Source: Candidatus Zhuqueibacterota bacterium
GTDB taxonomy: Bacteria > Zhuqueibacterota > Zhuqueibacteria > Residuimicrobiales > Krinioviventaceae
Assembly (NCBI GenBank): GCA_016928775.1
Contig: JAFGKD010000033.1
Coordinates: 62,001 to 126,000 of the forward strand
Length of the DNA: 64,000 bases
Direction of reading: 5' to 3'
Below, piece after piece: positions 19,487 through 30,147 of this stretch; position 1 is the first letter of the stretch; the number at the start of each line of letters is the position of its first letter. The notes under the pieces are model-generated. The model made no database searches and was not told the origin of the DNA. It was given only the letters and a program-made list of their open reading frames with translations. Made by a program: the position numbers and the translations under genes.

Positions 19487-21868
19487 TCAACTCGTGGTTG
19501 TCCTGTCCAAACCCTTTATCGCTAATCGGAAAACCTCGTCCAAAGAATCAACCGGATAAAAGCTCATACCTTTTTTTGCATTTTCCGGTATTTCCTCGAG
19601 ATCATCCTTGTTTTTTGCCGGCAGAATGACTTTTTTGATGCCAGCTCGGCGTGCTGCCAACATTTTTTCCTTGATGCCGCCTACAGGCAACACTTTGCCT
19701 CGAAGGGTGATTTCGCCGGTCATAGCCAGGTCATTTCTGACAACTTTATTAATGAGCATTGACAAAAGGGCTGTGGAAATTGTGACGCCAGCGGACGGGC
19801 CATCTTTGGGAATAGCGCCAGCCGGGACATGGATGTGAATGTCTTTTTTGCTGAAAAAATCATCGTTCAATTGAAAATCGCTGGATCGCGAGCGAATGTA
19901 GGATAGCGCGGCCTGGGCTGATTCTTTCATCACATCACCAAGCTGGCCGGTCAGGATGAGACCTTTGGCGCCGGGCATCTGCGAAGCTTCGATGAATAAC
20001 ACATCACCTCCGGTTGGCGTCCATGCTAATCCGGTCGCCACCCCGCTCTGCGCTGTTCGCTCTTTGACCTCGGCATAAAATTTCTCCGGTCCAAGAAAAG
20101 TTGCAATATTGTCCGCGCTGATGAGACGTTTTTCGTCCTGGCCGGCAGCGACATCCCTGGCCACCTTGCGACAGATCGTACCAATTTGACGTTCAAGGTT
20201 GCGAACACCGGCTTCGCGAGTGTAACCCTGAATCATTTTCCCAAGTGCACTCTTTCGAAAGGAAATATTTTTTCTCTTGAGGCCATTTTCTCCCACCTGG
20301 CGGGGAACAAGATATTTGGTGGCGATCTGGATTTTTTCTTCTTCAATATATCCTGACAAGTGAATGACTTCCATACGATCGCGCAACGCTGATGGAATGG
20401 TATCCAAAATATTGGCCGTGGTAATGAACATGACTTTGGAGAGATCAAACGGAACATCAAGATAGTGATCGGAAAAGGAAAAGTTTTGTTCAGGATCCAA
20501 CACTTCCAATAAAGCGGATGAGGGATCACCACGAAAGTCCTGGCCGATTTTGTCAACTTCGTCCAACATAAAAATTGGATTATTGCTGCCGGCGTTTTTA
20601 ATGCCCTGAATAATACGACCCGGCAACGCGCCAATATAGGTGCGACGATGCCCGCGTATTTCGGCTTCATCGTGCACACCCCCCAGAGAAATGCGAACGA
20701 AATTACGGCCCATTGCTCTGGCAATCGAACGTCCCAGCGATGTTTTGCCAACTCCCGGAGGGCCGACAAAACAAAGAATAGGACCCTTGGTGTCTTTTTT
20801 CAACTTTCGTACGGCAAGATACTCAATGATGCGTTCTTTGACTTTTTCGAGATCATAATGATCCTCGTCCAACACCTTTTGCGCCCCGTCGATGTCGAGA
20901 TTATCCTCGGTTGATATCGCCCACGGCAGCAAAATCATCCAATCCAGATAGGTGCGCGAGACCGTATATTCAGCCGCACCGGGTTGCATCTTGGAGAGAC
21001 GATCCAACTCGCGCAGGGCTTCGGTTTCAACTTCTTCCGGCATTTTGGCTTTTTGAATTTTTTCGCGCAGCTCTTCAATTTCCATGGATCGCTCATCACC
21101 GACACCGAGCTCTTTTTGGATAGCCCGCAATTGCTCGCGCAAGAAATACTCGCGCTGGTTTTTTCCCATTTCGGTCTGAACCTGATCCTGAATTTTTGAA
21201 CCCATTTCCAGTACTTCGAGCTCGCGGCTGACGAACACCGTCAATTTTTCCAGGCGTTGCTTGACGTCAATCGCTTCGATTATTTCCTGTTTCTCGGCCA
21301 CGGATAAATTTAGATTGGATGCCACCAGGTCGGCCAATTTCCCCGGATGATTGGTGTTCACAACAACCACCTGAAGCTCATCGGGCAACTGGGGCACAAG
21401 TGTAACGACCTTTTGAAATTGTATGGCAACATTGCGCTTTAACGCTTCGAGCTCGGTGGAATTCTGAAAAGAGTCATTGAGCGTACGGACTTTATATTTG
21501 AAATAGGGCTCAATCTGCGTCAATTTGAGCAGTTTTATTCTCGATATACCCTGTACTAAAATTCGCAGTGATCCATCCGGAAACTTTAACATTCTCAGAA
21601 TGATGGCCGCCGTACCATAATAGTAAATATCATTATCGATGGGATCTTCGTTTTCCGCCTCTTTTTGCGCAACCAATCCCAAAATTCTCGACCCTGAAAT
21701 AACATCGTTTATAAGTTGAACAGATTTATCTCTTGCGACCACAAGAGGTGTGACGATATTGGGAAAAGCCACTGTGTCACGTAGCGGCAGTATGGCTAAC
21801 TCTGGCGGAATCTTGGTATCTTCTGCGTCTGCTTGATCTGCATCAAATTGAAAAGGGGATTCGTCCAT
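19487..21868 (-). CDS. lon: ATP-dependent protease Lon
   Basis: 793 residues, standard Lon length. The N-terminal substrate-binding domain opens with [19 protein letters not shown]. The coiled middle holds [17 protein letters not shown]. The AAA+ module has Walker [10 protein letters not shown], Walker [13 protein letters not shown], and sensor region [13 protein letters not shown]. The protease domain has catalytic Ser692 in PKDGPSAG and a Lys about 43 residues on in VGGIKEKML. It degrades misfolded and regulatory proteins in the cytoplasm. It starts 17 bases after the Hsp20 gene, so chaperone and protease are likely co-transcribed. I saw no CIRCE element upstream. Confidence 0.97.
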   Translation of the reverse strand: MDESPFQFDADQADAEDTKIPPELAILPLRDTVAFPNIVTPLVVARDKSVQLINDVISGSRILGLVAQKEAENEDPIDNDIYYYGTAAIILRMLKFPDGSLRILVQGISRIKLLKLTQIEPYFKYKVRTLNDSFQNSTELEALKRNVAIQFQKVVTLVPQLPDELQVVVVNTNHPGKLADLVASNLNLSVAEKQEIIEAIDVKQRLEKLTVFVSRELEVLEMGSKIQDQVQTEMGKNQREYFLREQLRAIQKELGVGDERSMEIEELREKIQKAKMPEEVETEALRELDRLSKMQPGAAEYTVSRTYLDWMILLPWAISTEDNLDIDGAQKVLDEDHYDLEKVKERIIEYLAVRKLKKDTKGPILCFVGPPGVGKTSLGRSIARAMGRNFVRISLGGVHDEAEIRGHRRTYIGALPGRIIQGIKNAGSNNPIFMLDEVDKIGQDFRGDPSSALLEVLDPEQNFSFSDHYLDVPFDLSKVMFITTANILDTIPSALRDRMEVIHLSGYIEEEKIQIATKYLVPRQVGENGLKRKNISFRKSALGKMIQGYTREAGVRNLERQIGTICRKVARDVAAGQDEKRLISADNIATFLGPEKFYAEVKERTAQSGVATGLAWTPTGGDVLFIEASQMPGAKGLILTGQLGDVMKESAQAALSYIRSRSSDFQLNDDFFSKKDIHIHVPAGAIPKDGPSAGVTISTALLSMLINKVVRNDLAMTGEITLRGKVLPVGGIKEKMLAARRAGIKKVILPAKNKDDLEEIPENAKKGMSFYPVDSLDEVFRLAIKGLDRTTTS

Positions 21869-21885
21869 TTATTATGCTCCTGTTG

Positions 21886-22341
21886 TTAACGATCTGATTC
21901 GCGACTGGTATCAATGACAATGGGGATCTCGATCGGTTTGCTTTGTTTCGAGATTCGAATGTCAAGTATGCCGTCAGACAAGACAGCGGTAATTTCGTTG
22001 TGCTCCAGGGTTTCGGGCAAGGCAATGATCTTGCTAAATTCACCGCAATGAATCTCCATCTGATGAAAATAGACCTGATCATCGACGTGCAGAGACTCGC
22101 GAACACCGGAAATATTTAGTTTGCCGTTTTTAACGATGATGGATATATTTTCACGCGATACGTTAGCGAGCTCAAGCCGAATGATCACTTCACGGCTCGT
22201 TTCAAAGATATCCGTATTGGGTTCCCAGGCGCCAACGCAGCCACTGTCTATATCATTATAAAAATACGGCTCGGACGCCGCAACTTTCCTGGGCGCCATA
22301 TCGGTCATTTCCCGCAAAACTCGAATTAAATGAACAGCCAA
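21886..22341 (-). CDS. Small heat-shock protein, Hsp20/alpha-crystallin family
   Basis: 151 residues from a TTG start at 22341. The alpha-crystallin domain spans about 35-140: WEPNTDIFETSREVIIRLELANVSRENI opens it (shown here in part as NTDIFETSREVIIRLEL), GKLNISGVRE follows, and DGILDIRISK closes it with an I-x-I-like tail (IEIPIVI). sHsps hold unfolding proteins for refolding or degradation, which fits co-transcription with lon. TTG is chosen because AGGAGAG stands seven bases before it; a frame opening at 22371 has no site, and an internal ATG at 22308 has only a weak one. Confidence 0.87.
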   Translation of the reverse strand: MAVHLIRVLREMTDMAPRKVAASEPYFYNDIDSGCVGAWEPNTDIFETSREVIIRLELANVSRENISIIVKNGKLNISGVRESLHVDDQVYFHQMEIHCGEFSKIIALPETLEHNEITAVLSDGILDIRISKQSKPIEIPIVIDTSRESDR

Positions 22342-22348
22342 GATATTA

Positions 22349-22355
22349 CTCTCCT
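22349..22355 (-). promoter_or_regulatory. Ribosome binding site selecting the TTG start of hsp20
   Basis: AGGAGAG on the minus strand, seven bases before TTG 22341-22339. It is the only strong site upstream of the crystallin domain. Confidence 0.5.
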
Positions 22356-22418
22356 GTTGTTGTAAATGCAAAGCGTTTTTACTTCGTAAACGATACCAAA
22401 GCTGAATTTATTCAATCT

Positions 22419-23075
22419 TTATTTCATCTTTTTAATTTTTGCCAGATTGGCTTCCTTGCCAAGGATCATCAATACGCTGGTATCCTTGATCATGTGCTGC
22501 GGATCCGGCACGAGTACAATTTCTTCCGGCACAATCTCTTTGATGACCAGCACGAGCACACCATACTTTTTTCGCAAATCGAGTTCACCCAAAGTATGTC
22601 CGACAAATGCCTGTGGCGGGGCGATTTCGATGATGCTGATATCGTCGCTGAGCTTGATCGCGTCAAGTATGTACTCGCTCTCCAATGTTTTTGCCAGACG
22701 ATACGCTTCATCTCGTTCCGGAAAAACGACACGATTGGCGCCGATGATATTCAGAATTTTGCCATGATCTTCTGTCAGCGCTTTCGCAATGATGTTGCTC
22801 ACTTTTAGTTCACGCAGGTAAAGCGTGACGAGCACACTCGCATCCATACTATCACCTAAACTCACGACCACGCCATCCATATCCGCGAGACCCAGACTGA
22901 CAAGCATCTCTTTGTCCGTTGCGTCGGCGATGACCGCTTTGTCCACAAAAGATTTCACTCTCTCGATGCGATTTTCACTTCGGTCTATGACTAAAATCTG
23001 ATGTCCGCTCTCTGACAGCTTTTTCGCCAAAAAATGACCAAAACTACTCAAACCGATAATAGCATAAGATTTCAT
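22419..23075 (-). CDS. ktrA: Potassium uptake regulatory subunit KtrA/TrkA
   Basis: 218 residues: an RCK N-domain with Rossmann loop YAIIGLSSFGHFLAKKL and acidic residue in ILVIDRSENRI, then an RCK/TrkA C-domain (EIAPPQAFVGHTLGELDLRKKYG). The protein forms a cytoplasmic ring that gates the membrane partner in response to ATP/ADP or NAD(H), which bind the Rossmann domain. The GLSSFG form of the loop, lacking the middle glycine, is common in KtrA. It follows the KtrB gene after 18 bases, forming a standard two-gene uptake system. Confidence 0.92.
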   Translation of the reverse strand: MKSYAIIGLSSFGHFLAKKLSESGHQILVIDRSENRIERVKSFVDKAVIADATDKEMLVSLGLADMDGVVVSLGDSMDASVLVTLYLRELKVSNIIAKALTEDHGKILNIIGANRVVFPERDEAYRLAKTLESEYILDAIKLSDDISIIEIAPPQAFVGHTLGELDLRKKYGVLVLVIKEIVPEEIVLVPDPQHMIKDTSVLMILGKEANLAKIKKMK

Positions 23076-23093
23076 AGTTGTTTCCGCCTTTGA

Positions 23094-24458
23094 TTAACCG
23101 ACCCAGACATTGTCTTCAGCATAACGGATTGTTTTTGCCTGATTGCCTGCCAGGGCCAATACCAACGTGATTGGCCCCAGGCGTCCAATGTACATCATTG
23201 ACATAATAAGGATTTTGCCTATTGTTGATAATTGTGATGTCAAACCCATGGACAATCCAACTGTACCAAAAGCCGAAACCACTTCGAAAGCAACATTGAT
23301 AAAAAGTGTGCGTTCCGCACTGTCAGGATGCGCCGGGCCTTCTGTGATCAATAGCAGAAAACAAACAATAACGATCAAGACGATTGCCAGTGAGGTGATG
23401 CCAATCGCCTTTGACACGGTGCTGTCGGGTATGCCGCGATTGCAAAGCTGAACTTGTTTGCCGTTTTTCATGCGCGTATAAATCATTGCCAGCACAATCA
23501 CAAAAGTTGTTGTTTTGATGCCGCCGCCGCACGATCCCGGAGAAGCACCAATCAACATGAGAATGAGCAGCACAAAGATCGAACTATTGGTCAGGGCGGC
23601 GATGTCCAGCGTATTAAAGCCGGCTGTGCGTGCGGTCACGGATTGAAACAGCGCGGCCATCAGCTTTTCCATGATGGGCATGTTCACCAGCGCATTGTGC
23701 CATTCGAGGCCGAACAGTGCGACAAAGCCAAAAAGAACAAGTACAAGGGTGACGGTAATGACCAGCCTCGTGTGCAAGCTGATGGTGTGCGATTTTATTT
23801 TAGGAGTGAAAATATTTTTCAGATCATAAAGCACCCAAAAGCCCAGACCACCGAAAATAATCAAGGTCATCACGGTCAAATTGATGATATAATCGTCTCG
23901 ATAAGACATCATGCTGTTCTGTAGTAGCGAGAATCCCGAGTTACAAAACGCCGAGATTGAATGAAAAATTCCAAGATAAAGCGCCTGCAGCGTTGGATAA
24001 TCCTGCGCAAAACGAACCGTCAACAGAGTGGCGCCAAGGCTTTCCAGAACAAGCGTGAGCAGGATGATCATCCACAGAAGAAAACGCGGAGACATTTTTG
24101 CATCACCGGCAAAGCTTTGCTCCAGGACGCCGCGATCCCACATACCTAATCGGCGCGCAAAAAGCACAATGACGAATGATGAAAATGTCATGATGCCCAA
24201 ACCACCCAATTGAATCAAAACAAGAATGACGATTTGGCCAAACAGGCTCCAATGGCTGCCAGTATCAACTACCACAAGGCCGGTGACGCATGTCGCAGAT
24301 GTTGCTGTAAAAATCGCATCGATTAACGAGACACGATCCCCGGTCGTGCTGACGGGAAGTGAGAGCAGCACCGCTCCAATGACGATCAGAAGAAAAAAAC
24401 TGAGCGCCAAACCCGCTTGTGGTGACAGTTTGCCTGTATATATTTTTCTTATCTTCAA
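23094..24458 (-). CDS. ktrB: Potassium (sodium-coupled) transporter KtrB/TrkH
   Basis: 454 residues of a four-repeat MPM channel-like transporter. Selectivity-filter glycine segments are seen in each repeat: ATSATCVTGLVVVDTG, HSISAFCNSGFSLL, QSVTARTAGFNTLD and VVSAFGTVGLSMGL. The intramembrane gating loop of the third repeat is likely LMLIGASPGSCGGGIKTTT. It moves K+ inward under KtrA control. The best start is a TTG at 24458: the frame upstream reaches a TAA at 24509-24507 with no ATG or GTG between. No strong ribosome site is visible, which is odd for the first gene of an operon. Confidence 0.93.
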   Translation of the reverse strand: MKIRKIYTGKLSPQAGLALSFFLLIVIGAVLLSLPVSTTGDRVSLIDAIFTATSATCVTGLVVVDTGSHWSLFGQIVILVLIQLGGLGIMTFSSFVIVLFARRLGMWDRGVLEQSFAGDAKMSPRFLLWMIILLTLVLESLGATLLTVRFAQDYPTLQALYLGIFHSISAFCNSGFSLLQNSMMSYRDDYIINLTVMTLIIFGGLGFWVLYDLKNIFTPKIKSHTISLHTRLVITVTLVLVLFGFVALFGLEWHNALVNMPIMEKLMAALFQSVTARTAGFNTLDIAALTNSSIFVLLILMLIGASPGSCGGGIKTTTFVIVLAMIYTRMKNGKQVQLCNRGIPDSTVSKAIGITSLAIVLIVIVCFLLLITEGPAHPDSAERTLFINVAFEVVSAFGTVGLSMGLTSQLSTIGKILIMSMMYIGRLGPITLVLALAGNQAKTIRYAEDNVWVG

Positions 24459-24626
24459 AATAATGAGATTTTGTGAGTGATCGTGCTCATGATTATTGAC
24501 AAAAATTTAGCATAAATAATTGCAAAAAGCAAAATAAAGCCTCTGCAATCCTGTTTTCTTATATAGATACGTCACTGAATTTTTGCAATAGTGTGCTTGC
24601 GCATCAGCGTTGCAGACGGTACTGTT

Positions 24627-27374
24627 CTAGTGCGTCTTTTTTTCCAGCACGTCGCGAATGAGGCAGGATAATTCGTCAAGATAAAAAGGTTTTGCGATCA
24701 TATTATTTATTGAGAGGCATGAGCAGTCCGATGCAGTCAGGGTTTCACTAAATCCTGTGCACAACACAATGGGAATTTTGGAATCAATTTCACGGATATT
24801 TTTCGCCAATGTCAATCCAGTCATCTCGGGCATGGTCTGATCGGTAATGATGAGATTGAACCGGTGTGGTTTTTTTTTAAAGAGCTCAAGGCCTTCGCGG
24901 CTGCTTGTGGTGGCAACAACGTTATAACCAAGACTTTTGAGCATCTCCTCGCCAATCTGTACAAGATCAGCTTCATCATCGATAAATAAAATTGTTTCCG
25001 TTCCATTGGCCAAAGTTGTTTGACGAACAGATGCATCCCGGTTTTTCGGAACGTTTATTTGCGGTATATAAATTGTAAAAGTCGATCCTTTACCTGGCCG
25101 GCTTGTAACATTGATGTGTCCGTGCAAACCATTAACGATCCCGAGAACAACGGACAAGCCAAGTCCGGTTCCCATATCACTTGGTTTGGTGGTGAAGAAT
25201 GGATCAAATATTCGTTCCCTGATCTCTTCTGTCATACCATGTCCGGTGTCGCTTACGACCAGTTGAATATAGCTGCCCGGTTCCAGCAGTTCGGCATTTT
25301 TTTCCGGCATGTCTTTTTGTTGCAGAGTAATAGTAATGCGCCCTTTGCGCTCGGGCATGGCGTGCGCTGCGTTTGTTGCCAGATTCATCAGAATCTGATG
25401 GATTTGCGTGGCATTGCCCAGAATAAAGCCGGCACCTTTTTGTATATCCTGCGTGATGGTAATTGTAGACGGTAGACTAGCTTTGAGCAGCTTGATCGCT
25501 TCTTTCACCACAAGATCGATTTGCAAGGGCTGTTTTTCCTGATCATCTCCGCGGCTGTATAACAATATTTGTTGCGTAAGCTCACGAGCGCGATCGCACG
25601 CTTTGAGGATGTTTTGAATATTTCGCTCAATTTTCGAGCCCGCCGGTATTTGCATGAGTGATAGCTGCGAAAAGCCAATGATAGACGCCAAAATATTATT
25701 AAAATCATGCGCAATACCACCGGCCAATGTGCCAATGGCTTCCATCTTTTGCGCCTGTGCAAGTTGTTTTTGCATGGCAATTTCCCGCGTCACATCGCGA
25801 CCAACAGAAACATAGTTTTCGATTATCCCGTTTTCATTAAATATTGGAGAAATGCTGACATCCTCTTCGTGCCGGGAGCCATCTCGTGTTATATAAACAA
25901 CGTGACCTGTCCAGGTTAAACCGCTCGAAATAGTCTGCCAGATTGATTCGTAGAATGCTGCGTCGTATAGATCGCTTTTTAGAGCAGCTGCGCTTTGGCC
26001 AATCAGTTCATTTTTTAACTGCCCGGTAATACGTTCATAGGCCGGATTAACATATTCAATTTTTCCCTCTTTGCTCAAGATCACGACACTTTCACCCGTT
26101 TGTTCCACCGCAGCAGCCAATCGCGCCAATTCAACCTCATGTTGACGACTACTGGTGATATCGCGGATAATAGTCAGGACTTGCGTGGCGTGATCGTTTT
26201 GAAACATTGGCATTTTTCGCGTTTCGGTGTAATAAACCTTGCCATCAATGATGTTTGTTTCATGGGTTTTAAGCATCTCCCCGGTGTCGAGGACATGTTT
26301 GTATTCATTTATAACGTGCTCTGACAGGAAGGGATAGATTTCGTTTATGTATTTGCCGCACACCTTTTCTGTCAAGCCAAGTATTTTATTCCATTCAATG
26401 AGTGAATTGTTCGCCAATATCACATACAGTTTTGCATCAACCACGTGGATAGCATCTTGTATGGAATTGAGGGTAGTTCGATACTGAATTTCAGATTGAC
26501 GCAGCTTTTTTTCTGTCTGCTTGCGTTCAATGGCAATGCCAATCTGTTCGGAGACAAATTTCAAAATATTCAATTCTCGCTCGCCATACGCATTTCTGCT
26601 GGTATAGCTCTGCACGACCAGTGCGCCGACGATTTCACCCTGAACGGTTAACGGCACACCCATCCACACTTTGCTGGTACTGCCAAATTGATCAACAAGT
26701 CCAACTCTGATCATCTCCGCAATTTCTTCCTCCTTCACCAGCAATGGCGAGCCCGTTCTGATAACTCGCGCCGTCAGCGTCTTGCCGGCGGGAAACGAAC
26801 TGAATTCATCTTTTTCGTCGATAAAAAAGGGCAGGTCCAACGTATCACTTTCCTTGTCATACAGCGCAACAAAAAAATTGCTGGTGTCAATGACCTGTCC
26901 GAGGATCTCGCGAATTTTGCGGATCAGATCAACAGTATCTGTGGCGCTGTGCACTGCATTGCTGATATCAAGAACAACTTGCTGTAGCTGATCATCTTTT
27001 TTCTTGTCCGATATATCAACGAGATATTCAATAAATCCATACAAGTCTTGTTTTTCATCTTTTAATGGAAAAGAGGTGACGCTTACCCAGGCCGATTCTG
27101 ATTGTAATTCTATTTGGAGAATAGAGGATTCAACTTTGCCGCTCTTTAATGCCCGCATGGTCGGGCAACTGGAATGCGGCGCGCTGAGATCATGCGAGAC
27201 TTGATGACATTTTTTACCAATGAGCGGTTGCTTTTCGGCAAAATTCTCCTGCATCCATTTATTCACTTTGAGGATAGTAAAATTCGTATCAATAATATTG
27301 ATGCCCGCAGGAATGGCATCCAGAATGTGCTCGACGACGAGCTGCTCATTGGTAAGGTTTGTGGGATCATTCAT
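24627..27374 (-). CDS. Hybrid sensor histidine kinase, PAS-GAF-PAS-PAS-HK-REC, soluble
   Basis: 915 residues with no membrane helix. PAS1 (about 10-125) carries a Cys/His motif (GKKCHQVSHDLSAPHSSCP). A GAF domain (about 130-295) follows, then PAS2 (about 305-420) and PAS3 (about 435-545, PAYERITGQLKNELIGQ). The HisKA phosphosite is LAGGIAHDFNNILAS with His556. ATPase motifs are NLATNAAHAM, VSDTGHGMTEE, FTTKPSDMGTGLGLS. The C-terminal receiver has Asp845 in LIITDQTMPEM and a conserved Lys in AKPFYLDE. No output domain or HPt is nearby, so the receiver may be an autoregulator or sink. ATG 27374 is chosen because GGAG sits five bases before it; a frame running to 27845 would cover the divergent photolyase start. 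Confidence 0.88.
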   Translation of the reverse strand: MNDPTNLTNEQLVVEHILDAIPAGINIIDTNFTILKVNKWMQENFAEKQPLIGKKCHQVSHDLSAPHSSCPTMRALKSGKVESSILQIELQSESAWVSVTSFPLKDEKQDLYGFIEYLVDISDKKKDDQLQQVVLDISNAVHSATDTVDLIRKIREILGQVIDTSNFFVALYDKESDTLDLPFFIDEKDEFSSFPAGKTLTARVIRTGSPLLVKEEEIAEMIRVGLVDQFGSTSKVWMGVPLTVQGEIVGALVVQSYTSRNAYGERELNILKFVSEQIGIAIERKQTEKKLRQSEIQYRTTLNSIQDAIHVVDAKLYVILANNSLIEWNKILGLTEKVCGKYINEIYPFLSEHVINEYKHVLDTGEMLKTHETNIIDGKVYYTETRKMPMFQNDHATQVLTIIRDITSSRQHEVELARLAAAVEQTGESVVILSKEGKIEYVNPAYERITGQLKNELIGQSAAALKSDLYDAAFYESIWQTISSGLTWTGHVVYITRDGSRHEEDVSISPIFNENGIIENYVSVGRDVTREIAMQKQLAQAQKMEAIGTLAGGIAHDFNNILASIIGFSQLSLMQIPAGSKIERNIQNILKACDRARELTQQILLYSRGDDQEKQPLQIDLVVKEAIKLLKASLPSTITITQDIQKGAGFILGNATQIHQILMNLATNAAHAMPERKGRITITLQQKDMPEKNAELLEPGSYIQLVVSDTGHGMTEEIRERIFDPFFTTKPSDMGTGLGLSVVLGIVNGLHGHINVTSRPGKGSTFTIYIPQINVPKNRDASVRQTTLANGTETILFIDDEADLVQIGEEMLKSLGYNVVATTSSREGLELFKKKPHRFNLIITDQTMPEMTGLTLAKNIREIDSKIPIVLCTGFSETLTASDCSCLSINNMIAKPFYLDELSCLIRDVLEKKTH

Positions 27375-27561
27375 AATATCTCCGGTCTTGGCGGGAGAAA
27401 AAACATTTTTAACCACTATTGATAGCAACACATTATAAAGATAAATTAAAGCCTTGTCAATTGAAAAAAATGAAATGAAACAAAGCCGTAACACGTTGTA
27501 GCTGCAATATATATAGTAAATGGAATACAATACTGCAAAAAAAAGGCGCCTCTTTTCAAAA

Positions 27562-28872
27562 ATGAAAAGCAAAATAATTATCTTCTGGTTCAGACGTGAT
27601 TTGCGGCTGTTTGACAATGCCGGGCTTTCAACCGCATTGCAGCATGGCTTGCCGGTTATCCCGCTGTTTCTTTTTGATTCGGACATCCTGGAAAAGCTCA
27701 CGGACAAACGCGATAAACGTGTTGGTTTCATTCGTGAGGCGCTGGTCAAAATGCAGGAACAATTGACGGAATGGAGATCGTCACTTCTGGTCAAGCATGG
27801 AAAGCCGCTCAACGTCTGGAAACAGCTTGTCAACGACTTTGACATCTCCGCCGTTTATACCAACAATGACTATGAACCGTATGCTCTGCAGCGGGATGCA
27901 GGCGTGCAGGCATTTTTAGAGTCGCACGGTATTGCATTTTTATCGCTGCGCGACCAGGTCATTTTTGAAAAAGATGATGTGCGCACGGCCAGCGAACAAC
28001 CCTACACTGTTTTCACGCCGTACAAAAAAAAATGGAAGCAAAAGCTCATCGAGAACAATACACTCAGTCTTGCATATCCTGTTGCGCCACACAACAAGAA
28101 CTTTTGGCAACACGAACCACTGCCCATTCCATCGCTAAAAGAAACCGGATTTACACCAACACACGCCGATTTTCCATCACGGGAGATTCGCGATGAAATA
28201 ATACAAAAATATCATCTTCAGCGTGACTTTCCCGGCATTGCCGGCACATCACGAATTGGTGTGCATGTGCGATTTGGCACGGTGAGTATCCGTGATCTGG
28301 TGAAACGCGCTTTTCAGCTCAATGAAACCTGGCTCGACGAATTGATCTGGCGGGAATTTTTTATGATGATTTTGTATCACTTTCCACATGTACAACAGCG
28401 TTCCTTCCGCGAAAAATATGATCTGATTGAATGGCGAAATAACGAAAACGAATATGAGCGATGGTGCGCCGGTGAAACCGGCTATCCCCTGGTGGATGCG
28501 GGCATGCGCGAGTTGAACCAAACCGGCTTTATGCACAATCGTGTTCGCATGGTGACCGCCAGTTTTTTAACGAAACATCTGCTCATTGACTGGCGTTGGG
28601 GTGAGCGCTATTTTGCCGAAAAGCTCCTCGATTACGATCTGTCCGCCAATAACGGTAACTGGCAATGGGCTGCCGGCACCGGATGCGACGCGGCTCCCTA
28701 TTTTCGCGTTTTTAATCCCGTCACACAACAGGAAAAATTCGATTCGGACTTTATCTATGTAAAAAAATGGGTACCGGAATATGCCACAACCGCCTATCCG
28801 GAACCGATTGTCGAGCATAAATTTGCCCGACAGCGCGCTATTGACGTCTATAGCCGCGCAGTGAAAGGCTAA
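27562..28872 (+). CDS. phrB: Deoxyribodipyrimidine photolyase (class I)
   Basis: 436 residues from the ATG at 27562, whose product opens directly with the antenna-domain strand IIIFWFRRDLRLFDN. The FAD domain carries LDELIWREFFMMILYHFP, then ETGYPLVDAGMRELNQTGFMHNR, and WRWGERYFAEKLLDYDLSANNGNWQWAAG, which includes the electron-transfer Trp and the Asn facing FAD N5. These are hallmarks of class I CPD photolyases, which use blue light to split pyrimidine dimers. A start at 27520 would add 14 basic residues ahead of the family N-terminus. It implies at least occasional light exposure. It is divergent from the hybrid kinase; a functional link is not shown. Confidence 0.92.
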   Translation: MKSKIIIFWFRRDLRLFDNAGLSTALQHGLPVIPLFLFDSDILEKLTDKRDKRVGFIREALVKMQEQLTEWRSSLLVKHGKPLNVWKQLVNDFDISAVYTNNDYEPYALQRDAGVQAFLESHGIAFLSLRDQVIFEKDDVRTASEQPYTVFTPYKKKWKQKLIENNTLSLAYPVAPHNKNFWQHEPLPIPSLKETGFTPTHADFPSREIRDEIIQKYHLQRDFPGIAGTSRIGVHVRFGTVSIRDLVKRAFQLNETWLDELIWREFFMMILYHFPHVQQRSFREKYDLIEWRNNENEYERWCAGETGYPLVDAGMRELNQTGFMHNRVRMVTASFLTKHLLIDWRWGERYFAEKLLDYDLSANNGNWQWAAGTGCDAAPYFRVFNPVTQQEKFDSDFIYVKKWVPEYATTAYPEPIVEHKFARQRAIDVYSRAVKG

Positions 28873-28877
28873 ATTTT

Positions 28878-30146
28878 TTACTCCACTTCATATCCGGCTT
28901 GAACAATTGCATCGGATATTTGTGATAGTGTCACGAAATCTTTATAGTGAACATCCACTTTTTTACTTTTTAGATCGACTACCACACGTTCCACTCCCTG
29001 AACGTCTTTAACCGCTTTTTGTACGTGCGCGACACAGTTGTTGCACGTCATGTTGGGAACCGTCAATGTTGATTGCATATCAAACTCCGTTTTTTGAAAA
29101 TCCTTGCTCGCACGGGCTTTTCCCATTTTGCGCAAAACTGCTGGAACAAGCAACAGAATTAACAGCAAGACCGCCGACGCCAACTCCAGCCACATCGGCA
29201 ACAGTTGATGCTGATGGTGATGCTGCATGAACGATCCAAAACCAAAGCGGCTCCACAATACGTCCAACAGCAGGCCCAGCCCGATACTGCTGAATACAAG
29301 TGTCATCAAGTAGATAATCGTCGAGCGTTTGCCAAGAAATCTGGAGATCACCGTGATGGTGACCGAATTGGTGGCCGGACCGGCCAACAAAAAGACGAAA
29401 GCGGCGCCGGGATTCAAGCCTTTCATCATCAATGCTGCGGCAATGGGAATGGAGCCGGTGGCGCAGACGTAGATAGGCACACTGACCAATACCATAATCG
29501 CTATGGTTAGCAGTCCGGGTTTCAGGGTGCCGCCAAAAAAGTCTTCTGGCAAGACATAGGTGATAATCCCGCCGACAAAAATGCCGATGATCAGCCATTT
29601 GCCAATTTCCGACAAGAGCTCAACAAACGCATAGTGCAACACGCGTTTGCTGCGATTCGCAATATCCAATTCTGTGCGCGTATGGGGGTGGGCTGGTTCA
29701 GACAGGGACGGATCATCCGACTTTTTATCCAGCAGATTTGCGGTTATGCCTGTAAAAATGGCAGCAAAAAAGCTCGCCAATACACGATAGATCGCAAAGG
29801 GCAAGCCTAACAACGCATAGGTCGCTGCAATAGAGTCCACACCCGAGGTGGGGGTGGCGATGAGAAACGACAACACCGACCCCCGGCTCGCGCCCGCCTT
29901 GCGCAAGGCCATCGTTGGCGGGATGACCCCACACGAGCAGAGCGGCAGCGGGATGCCAAAAATCGTTGCTTTTAAAACTGATCCCAAATTGCTTTTGCCG
30001 AGATGGCGGGCAATCTGCTCCGCCGAGATAAACTCGTGCAGTATTCCCGCGAAAAAAAATCCCAGCAACAGGTATGGGCTCATATCCATAAGCAGTGCAA
30101 ATGAATTTTGCACAATTCCCCATACTGTATTGAATATAAAAGTCAT
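28878..30146 (-). CDS. ArsP/SO_0444-type permease with C-terminal heavy-metal (HMA) domain
   Basis: 422 residues. Two groups of membrane helices, about 8-10 in all, carry the family motifs PLPLCSCGVIPPTMALRKAGAS, SFLIATPTSGVDS and FLLAGPATNSVT (COG0701/DUF318); the two Cys sit in CSCG. A histidine-rich loop (HHHQHQ, near residue 310) precedes the last helix. The C-terminal 70 residues are an HMA domain with MTCNNC. Relatives export organoarsenicals or protect against copper and other metals. The fused HMA Cys pair suggests soft-metal capture, but the substrate is not proven. It begins 1 base after the lactate dehydrogenase gene. Confidence 0.85.
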   Translation of the reverse strand: MTFIFNTVWGIVQNSFALLMDMSPYLLLGFFFAGILHEFISAEQIARHLGKSNLGSVLKATIFGIPLPLCSCGVIPPTMALRKAGASRGSVLSFLIATPTSGVDSIAATYALLGLPFAIYRVLASFFAAIFTGITANLLDKKSDDPSLSEPAHPHTRTELDIANRSKRVLHYAFVELLSEIGKWLIIGIFVGGIITYVLPEDFFGGTLKPGLLTIAIMVLVSVPIYVCATGSIPIAAALMMKGLNPGAAFVFLLAGPATNSVTITVISRFLGKRSTIIYLMTLVFSSIGLGLLLDVLWSRFGFGSFMQHHHQHQLLPMWLELASAVLLLILLLVPAVLRKMGKARASKDFQKTEFDMQSTLTVPNMTCNNCVAHVQKAVKDVQGVERVVVDLKSKKVDVHYKDFVTLSQISDAIVQAGYEVE

Positions 30147-30147
30147 G

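Noticed and set aside
22342..22418. CIRCE or sigma-32 element before hsp20/lon
   Set aside because: No inverted TTAGCACTC-type repeat and no matching hexamers were found by eye; the clpC upstream region was also negative.
27375..27845. 157-codon N-terminal extension of the hybrid kinase
   Set aside because: It overlaps the divergent photolyase and lacks domain character; a good ribosome site supports ATG 27374.
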